NCBI GenBank assembly: GCA_025602915.1
Contig: JAHLJZ010000036.1
Coordinates: forward strand, 124,001-188,000
Length of the DNA stretch: 64,000 nucleotides
Reading direction: 5' to 3'
From: Paraphysoderma sedebokerense
Taxonomy: Eukaryota > Blastocladiomycota > Physodermatomycetes > Physodermatales > Physodermataceae
Under the pieces are notes generated by a model. That model did no database searches. It saw only the letters and a program-made list of their open reading frames with translations, and had not been told where the DNA came from. Shown here in pieces: positions 57,681 to 64,000 of this stretch. The position numbers and the translations under genes are program-made. How positions within the stretch are numbered: the first letter of the stretch is position 1; every line of letters starts with the position of its first letter.

Positions 57681-59251
57681 CTACATTGCACTTTGGTTTG
57701 CTCCATGTTCCATTCCTTGATGCTGTTGTTCCAGTTGGTCCGGCACCCACAAGTTGGAATCATGATTGGCTTCCCAATATTCAGCTGATTGCAACGGCTG
57801 TGCTTGTTGCGATGTAAGCAACGGAGAAGTGTGAGAATGAGTTCGAAGTCTGTCTATGTGTCGAGATAATTCTGCAGACATTTGTGATAAACTTGAAGCA
57901 ATCGAAGTTGCCGGTGATTCAATTTTGACAGATTGACTAAATTGCGAATCAGACTGTGAAGGTAAAGATGATATCCACGATTGTTCACTTTGAGTGAGCC
58001 CAGGAACATTCTCGGCCAGCGATGTAAAACCAGATTGATTCATCGCGGAAGAATGAACAAACGGATGAATTCTCGAGAAATTGGTACTTCCAAGCGCTGC
58101 AGAAAGTGAACCAGAATTAGCTATTTTTGGCTGTAACTCCATCTTAGTGAGGTTGGAGGAGTGAGACAGCCGGTCGTCTTGGGCAGAAACGAAATTGCTA
58201 AGATTTTTAGGAATCGAGTATGGCGCGAATCTGCTGGAAACGGATTGCATTTGGTTGCCAACATTATGAGGATAAGAGGGTAGTGTACCCAATGGTGCCA
58301 TGTTTGGCGAAGGAAATGGAGATGGAAGAGTTTGCGAGACGCTGAATACGTTAGTTCCGCTGGTTTTAGTCGACCTGGTTCTATATGACAGAATGTCGCC
58401 GTAATTCACAATAGATTCGTCTGGAAGTTTATAATAATCTCGTGGAATTGAAATAGTCCGAAAGGCATCACATTCTTTAGCTTTGAATAACGGTGGAATG
58501 TTGTCAGGGTTCTTATAATAGTACGATATTAGTCGGAAACGATCACCCCTAATGGTTCGAATGCTGAGGGTTTTCTTCATAAGAGGTGAAGATTGAGGTT
58601 TGATTTTGTCCTTCAGGGATTCTCGATAAACAAGGAATGCTCCCTGTATTCGACTTGAAGTCCACTGCCTGTCATCATTCCTACAAATGAAGGGAGGATT
58701 AATGAATTGCACACTTGAGACCGAGGTCTGATTCGTGCAAATGCAGGAACAACTTACCAACGTCGAATAGCGGCTTGTGATTCTGATGGACGTAGAAAAG
58801 CAAAGGAATAGTCAATTAAACTGCAAGACCGGGCAATTGATGCGAAAAGGCATACCTTCATAGACGAATATGCTTCCGTGACGAATCACGCTTGTTCTTT
58901 CATTTTCTGTCAACCGTCTGACTGTTCTGGGTAGTCGGCCAATTCTGGTTGCTTCAATAACGAGTAGCGCATCGTCCAGATCCTGTATGAAATTACCGCA
59001 TTAGCAGAGGTTGCAGATTAACTTTAGACAATGCTACTTACAGAGATATAAGCGTTGAACGTTTCTTGAGCATTTCCGTCTACGGGGACCAGATTCTGAG
59101 AAGGAAATTCGGTTCGACCTGGCGGGACAGTTGGAACAGGAGAGGGCAATAGCAGAGGCCGCTTCAACCGCGCTTTCGCACTGGAGATATAGGGCGGCAG
59201 TTGAGCGTGAGTGAAGGGGGGAGAAGCGCTTTGCGGAAGAGTTCTTTCCAT
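57681..59251 (-). CDS. WOPR-domain transcription factor (Gti1/Pac2, Wor1/Ryp1 family)
   Basis: Four exons on the minus strand, including a 25-nt exon near 58757-58781. After ~65 residues the WOPR fold begins: DLDDALLVIEATRIGRLPRT, RRLTENERTSVIRHGSIFVY, then AAIRRWNDDRQWTSSRIQG with AFLVYRE directly after, and the second WOPR half LMKKTLSIRTIRGDRFRLIS with YYYK next. These are the family's signature lines, and both halves appear complete. The C-terminal ~240 residues are Ser/Gln/Pro-rich, typical of activation domains. WOPR proteins are fungus-specific DNA-binding regulators of morphological switching, sporulation and nutrient response (Wor1 in Candida, Ryp1 in Histoplasma, Gti1/Pac2 in fission yeast). 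Target genes here are unknown. Confidence 0.92.
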
Positions 59252-60070
59252 TGTCCGACAATAAATGCAAGCTCGAACAAGTTTCTTGATTCTGCGGGGA
59301 GGAGGAGAACAAAGGACTTTTAGAGTTGAGATGGAGTTGAGCGATGCGCATTTGCAAGCTTAATATGGCGCGTTGTCCACTCAGACGGCCCGCTCCAAAA
59401 AGGTTGTTTTCAACCGGCGTGCAAGCCCCACTCTTCAGCCGATCCACGGTGGTCGGTGGAAATGAGACAATACCCTGAATTTATCCTTGAATGATGAATG
59501 CCGGTTGCGGCTCTCATCGAATATGGTCCGTAGTTTATCCCTTTGATCGAGGTTGACTCGATGCTTTAATCTTTAGACCTCGGATAAAGTTTTCTCAAAC
59601 ATGAATTGGCCGTCGATTAATTGCATCGGCACATTATCTATCTCAACGAATAAGAGTTGAACGTTAGAGCTTATTATTCCTCAATGAATCCTTTGATTGT
59701 GTATGCATATAGCGCCGGTGCGGTAATCATTATATAGCAATATATCCGTGACGATTTTCCGAACCGAGTGTATCGGACCGAAAAATTCGCTTTGTCCGGT
59801 AACAATTATTTTCATGCGTCTTTCAATTATATGCACTTCGACACAACAATAACTTTTGTATTTTTTGCTTAATGGTATTGGTGATGATCTAAAAATTAAA
59901 GATGTCTTACTATGTTGCTGTCGCGGATACATTTTTGTCGGGGATACTCGGAAGGATGTGAGGCGAAGAACCAACACAGGTTCAATTGAATCAAGTCGTA
60001 TCAATATCCACCTGGATCCTGGCCGAACCAGACTTGGCAAAATTATATCAATACTTTCAATAAAAGTAAT
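59252..60070. other. Divergent upstream region, WOPR and ACAD8
   Basis: About 820 bp between head-to-head genes. Long upstream regions are common for WOPR regulators. Frames on both strands lack recognisable features; a non-coding leader exon cannot be excluded. Confidence 0.45.
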
Positions 60071-61843
60071 ATGTTTCGAGTTCTGCCTTCCACTTTAAGC
60101 CGTCTTATTCATTCTGCCATCTCTACATCGTCGCGGCGGCAGCTATCCACAATTCCTCTCGTTGATCGTGGGTTATTTCAAGACTCTTCATTCTTTGTGG
60201 AAATAAATCCAACTAAGTTAGTAACCCTCCTTTCACAGCCACATTGGGATTAAGCGATGATCAAACCGAATTTTATCTGACAGCAAAATCGTTCGCCGAT
60301 AAACACCTGGCTCCGTCGATGCAACATTTAGATGAAGTCGAAACGGATTTACCCCATGACGTACTGAAGCAAGCGGCCGAATTAGGATTTGGCGGAATTT
60401 ATGTCGATTCTGAGTGGGGTGGATCAGGATTAACTCGAATGGATGCAAGTGTTGTGTTTGAAGGATTGGCTCAAGGGGACGTCTCGACGACAGCCTACAT
60501 TACCATACACAAGTATGATTTTTCTTGGAAGGCCTTTGATACGAAAAGTACTCACCCTGATCTATCATTCTCAATGTTTAGTATGTGTGCATGGATGCTA
60601 GACTCTTTTGCATCGACAGACCTGAAATCGAAATACCTCCCATCGTTAACATCTATGGAGGTTTGTATAAATAGTATGTGCGCAGGGTGGTTACTCAAAT
60701 TCTAATGGTTTCTCTTCTTTCGACGAATGCAGAAACTAGCCTCATACTGCCTAACCGAACCAGGCGCAGGATCTGACGCTTCGTCATTGTCGACTACTGC
60801 TAAGCGGGAAGGAGATTATTATGTTCTTAATGGATCAAAAGCCTTCATCTCTGGCGGTGGTCAAAGTGATATCTACGTCGTCATGGCCAGAACAGGCGGA
60901 CCTGGTCCAAAAGGGATATCTTGCTTTCTTGTAGAGAGAGAAACAGCGGGCTTATCATTCGGTAAAAAAGAAAAGAAGGTAACATTTTTATTGTATTCAC
61001 TCCTACCTTGTAGTCTAGCAATTTGACACCTCCTTCGTGCTAGGTTGGCTGGAACTCTCAACCTACTCGTGCTGTGATATTCGAAGGTAAAATAACCCTC
61101 TCCTTATTTCTGTGTTTATCAATCTCCCTTGAGGCGTTTATTAAATGAGATCGTCATTCGCTGTTTCTAGACTGCAAAGTCCCGATCACGAATCTAATAG
61201 GTGAAGAAGGACAAGGGTTTAAAATCGCAATGAAAGGTTTAGACGGTGGCAGGATCAACATTGGTAAGTTTTACCCAGATTCCTTTCCCGTCTCTTTTCT
61301 CAATCATCTCCATTTCCCGACTCCATTCTCATTTCGTTTCCAGCATCCTGCAGCCTCGGTGGTGCACAAGCAGCCCTGGAGTCTGCTCTCGACCACGTCA
61401 AAGTCCGTAAACAGTTTGGAACAACGCTTAGCACTTTTCAAAATACTCAGTTCAAGTTATCAGAGATGGCGGCAGATTTGAATGCATCGAGATTAATGGT
61501 ACGAAACGCAGCGAAATTGTTGGACGAAAAATCGCAGTTAGCTACTGCAAGTTGTGCTATGGCCAAAATGTTTGCAACTGAAAAATGTTTCGATGTATGG
61601 TAGCCTCCCTCTTTGACTTCACATCTTCACTGAATTTGTTTTTCCTACTTTCGTGATTGAGCTTACCGCTAAAATTATATCTTTTTACAGATTACGAACC
61701 AAGCACTTCAGCTTCATGGTGGATACGGATATTTAAAGGATTATACAGTACAACAATATCTCCGTGATTTAAGAGTTCATACCATTTTAGAAGGTACGAA
61801 TGAAATCATGAGAATGATCGTGAGTAGAGAATTATTGAAATAA
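60071..61843 (+). CDS. ACAD8: Isobutyryl-CoA dehydrogenase, mitochondrial (ACAD8-like)
   Basis: Multi-exon gene. Exon 1 (60071-60167) encodes a presequence rich in Arg/Ser ([16 protein letters not shown]), and a 71-bp intron joins it to [20 protein letters not shown]. The acyl-CoA dehydrogenase fold is complete: [33 protein letters not shown] (FAD/substrate loop), [46 protein letters not shown], and [20 protein letters not shown], ending [19 protein letters not shown]. The Glu of ILEGTNE is the catalytic base position. Close agreement with human ACAD8 ([32 protein letters not shown]) favours isobutyryl-CoA dehydrogenase of valine breakdown over short-chain butyryl-CoA dehydrogenase. Confidence 0.94.
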
Positions 61844-62201
61844 ATTACCGCTTTTGGTGTGTTGATATTTATACCCATAAGCGGGAGCTTAAATATGTTG
61901 ATAGTAAACACTCGATCTTCTCATTGAGCTCAAGCACATTTTGCTGTGACCGAGCTCAGGAACCAGTACATAGATGGAGAACTTTTTAAATAATTTTTAT
62001 TTTAATACCCATGTGACCCATCTATCGCCGGGTTAGATCCACATATATGAATTTACGAAAAGAAAAACTTAATCAATCCAACACAAATAAATCATCTGTC
62101 TAACATTCAGAAATCTTCACTTCACATACGTAACCAATCCATCACTTAGACACCAATGCATTCTTATTTTCCAGCTCCACCGTAATGATATAGCCTTCGA
62201 C
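61844..62201. other. Convergent intergenic region
   Basis: About 360 bp between the 3' ends of ACAD8 and the GPI-protein gene; no gene supported. Confidence 0.5.
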
Positions 62202-63998
62202 TTAAGCTTGCAAGAAAACTGCAGCAGCAGCTCCTAAAATGAGAGATAATTTGACAAAGATGCCAGCAGCAAATGCAGACTCGGCATCGTTTTCTGTTTG
62301 ATTGTTAATTTGAATGAAGGTAGACGACGACAAGGTAATTAAGACGTACTCTTATTGCCAAAGTCTATAACAATGGTGAAGTCATTTGAGTTTAATTGAG
62401 GTGACGGAGTTCCGCAACAGATATTGTCAGTAATCACATTATCAACGATACATCAGACGGCGGTTGGAAAAAGAAGTTCACGAAATTACCATCTGCTGTT
62501 TTCGCTATTGTCGAATAAAAAAAAAGAATCAAAAGTTAATAGTTAGCAATCACTGAGTGTTGAACCATTATTACATGGCGGAACGGACAAAGGAAATCGT
62601 CATTCTTTACGTACGTCCAAGTCCGCCTTCTAAATTGCCGATGTTAAAAAAAGAGAAGATTAGCATGATGAGAAACCACTTCAAATCTCATATCTGAATG
62701 TCACAACTCACCAGTTGTAGTATCCTCGGCTATTAATTCGACGGAGCGATGTGATTAAAGGAATGGAGATTAGAAACGTCACGCCTAAGGTGGACAGCCA
62801 TAATTATGACAGAGAGAATAAACGAACCAGGAGGGTCATTTGTCGCTATAAGTGCAATGCAATGTTGAAACCAAAGTAAGACGCGAGTTGTTAGATCAAA
62901 GTAGTGTTCATGATGTCTACAGCAGCAACATTAACGAATGAAAAAACGCACCAATTTGATCGACGTTGCCTTATAATGTTATTATAAGAAATAGCAATTG
63001 ACTGTTAGAATGCCGAAGTAATTTAGTCGCAATTGTCGCTGCGATTAATGAAAGAACTCACTTGTTCGAGGTGCGGTAGCTGTTGATCAATAACCATTCG
63101 AAACGAAGGCGAGACAGCAAAAGTCCGTTTAGAATGCTACTATTTCATAGATAAATAAGGACAATTGGACCATAGTGGAAAACTTACAAGTTTGGGTGGT
63201 AGTGCCTTTACACAGGAAGAGCAATAATGAATGCAGAATTGTCAAAACTACGAATATTATTTGTTTAAATGCATGAAGAACGCACCAGGTTGATCAGTAG
63301 TGCCTATGTATGCAGAGGAAAATCGAGGTCAGAGAAATTCAGAAGATATTTGAAATCAAAAGGAAGCATTTGAATGATGAGAAGACTAAAACGTACCGGG
63401 TTGGTTGGTAGTAGCTACTTGTCAAAAGAGGAAAAGTTCGGATGACGAAAGTGTCGGTTAGAAAGAGTACTACGTCTTGCGCAGCAGACCAATGAAAACT
63501 TGATGCATTACCTTGACCATTCCCACCACCTTTTCGTATTTTAGATGTTGAATGGCGAGAGGAAACAATTAAATATTGCTCAATCATATGTGATGGTTCA
63601 ATAAAATTTCATACCGTATGTGAAAGTAGTAGCTGTTGAACGCGGAGTTGAACTCGTGGATTGAGAACCTGCAGTGAATAAGCCTCAAAGTTAACAAAAA
63701 TCTGGCTTTGCAACTTATCGACTCTCAAGAAAATGTAGAATTTACCCGTTTGTGTAAACGAGAAGTTGTCTTCATCGGCGAAAGTATACCTTTGCCCAGT
63801 GGCACCTACAGCATTGATTTGGAGGAAAAAATCATCTCCGTATCCTGACACAGAAAGGTCAGGTGTAATGAAAGCACCAGTGCGTTCATTGAATTGTTGA
63901 TGGGTTGAAACAACGAATGCAAAGTTCGGATCAGATCTTCTGAAAATGCTGAGAGAGTATGACAGAACGTCGTTCGGAAGGGTAAACGAAGGACTCAA
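62202..63998 (-). CDS. GPI-anchored surface protein with micro-exon-encoded stalk (partial at window edge)
   Basis: Minus-strand gene whose upstream exons, presumably including the signal peptide, lie beyond the window. The first visible exon (63746-63998) encodes ~84 residues of a beta-rich domain (e.g. FAFVVSTHQQFNERTGAF, GYGDDFFLQINAVGATGQRY). A 77-bp intron leads to a 54-nt Ser/Thr exon (63615-63668), then eleven micro-exons, then a terminal exon (62202-62293). The last 23 residues, from AAGIFVKLSLILGAAAAVF to the stop, with small residues just before, form a textbook GPI-attachment signal. The stalk is Thr/Gln/Pro/Asp-rich with hexapeptides such as ATTNQP, GTTDQP and GTTTQT, suitable for O-glycosylation. 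All introns are phase 1 and all internal exons are multiples of three. The domain family is not recognised. Confidence 0.8.
62350..63529 (-). other. Array of eleven symmetric micro-exons (18 and 15 nt)
   Basis: In transcript order: 63512-63529, 63397-63414, 63286-63303, 63188-63205, 63062-63079, 62952-62969, 62828-62845, 62712-62729 (all 18 nt), then 62615-62629, 62490-62504 and 62350-62364 (all 15 nt). Introns between them are 80-125 bp. Each exon is preceded by AG and followed by a GT donor such as GTAAGT, GTGAGT, GTGCGT or GTACGT. Each carries a phase-1 junction, so the frame stays open through all eleven into the GPI signal. The first one has the weakest acceptor (GAAAAG). The regular size makes chance matches very unlikely. 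Confidence 0.85.
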
Positions 63999-64000
63999 TG

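Noticed and set aside
59034-59447. A 137-residue frame overlapping the WOPR first exon
   Set aside because: The frame starting at 59251 joins seamlessly to the WOPR fold; the other frame does not.
59681-60040. A 119-residue minus-strand frame between WOPR and ACAD8
   Set aside because: No recognisable motif, and it lies in the likely promoter region of two divergent genes.
60071-61843. Short-chain butyryl-CoA dehydrogenase
   Set aside because: The loops around [18 protein letters not shown] and [16 protein letters not shown] agree with isobutyryl-CoA dehydrogenase rather than ACADS.
62200-63700. The regularly spaced short similar segments as a CRISPR array or minisatellite
   Set aside because: Segments share length and phase rather than sequence, spacing varies from 56 to 125 bp, and each is flanked by AG and GT splice signals, so micro-exons explain them better.

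Overview
The window reads as nuclear DNA of an early-diverging (non-Dikarya) fungus, plausibly a zoosporic one. Genes are compact, with several short GT-AG introns of roughly 50-150 bp, and all three stop codons are used as stops. A WOPR (Gti1/Pac2-type) transcription factor and a septin point to Fungi. A BRICK1/HSPC300 subunit of the WAVE complex, a TRIM37-type RING/B-box/MATH ligase, a LIM-RapGAP protein and an FtsX-like permease are features I associate with lineages that branched before the yeasts and filamentous ascomycetes. I see no transposon, virus-derived element, CRISPR array or rRNA gene.

Layout. 0-8 kb: a large membrane phosphodiesterase related to GPI ethanolamine-phosphate transferases (-), a small unknown protein (-), a secreted 11-residue-repeat protein (-) and a mitochondrial two-HMG-box protein (+). 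8-20 kb: a tRNA-Leu(UAA), a doubtful small gene, TRIM37 (+), a 120-residue unknown (+) and a LIM-RapGAP (+). 20-26 kb: mitoribosomal uL2m (-), an SLC35F transporter (+), a four-TM orphan (+) and a secreted beta-gamma-crystallin-like protein (+). 26-34 kb: BRICK1 (-) head-to-head with the AP-2 alpha subunit (+), then a membrane-anchored CTD-type phosphatase (+). 34-43 kb: a double FtsX permease (-), an ER-type small heat-shock protein (-) and a multi-TM orphan (-). 43-57 kb: a translation-themed block with the DEAH helicase Dhr1/DHX37 (+), two inverted tRNA-Leu genes, NOC4 (-) head-to-head with mL50 (+), a septin (+) and mS29/DAP3 (-). 57-64 kb: a WOPR factor (-), isobutyryl-CoA dehydrogenase (+) and, at the right edge, a GPI-anchored surface protein (-).

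The most striking item is the last gene. Between a globular extracellular domain and a C-terminal GPI signal, its stalk is encoded by eleven consecutive micro-exons, eight of exactly 18 nt and three of exactly 15 nt. Every intron is in the same phase, so each micro-exon is a removable five- or six-residue cassette. This resembles the micro-exon genes of parasitic flatworms; I know of no fungal counterpart.

Gene relationships: Dhr1 and NOC4 both act in 40S ribosome assembly and lie close together; uL2m, mL50, mS29 and the HMG protein serve mitochondrial gene expression; BRICK1, AP-2 alpha, septin and RapGAP belong to actin, membrane and cortex biology. Exon boundaries were worked out by hand from splice signals, frame continuity and family resemblance remembered from known proteins; no search or alignment was run.
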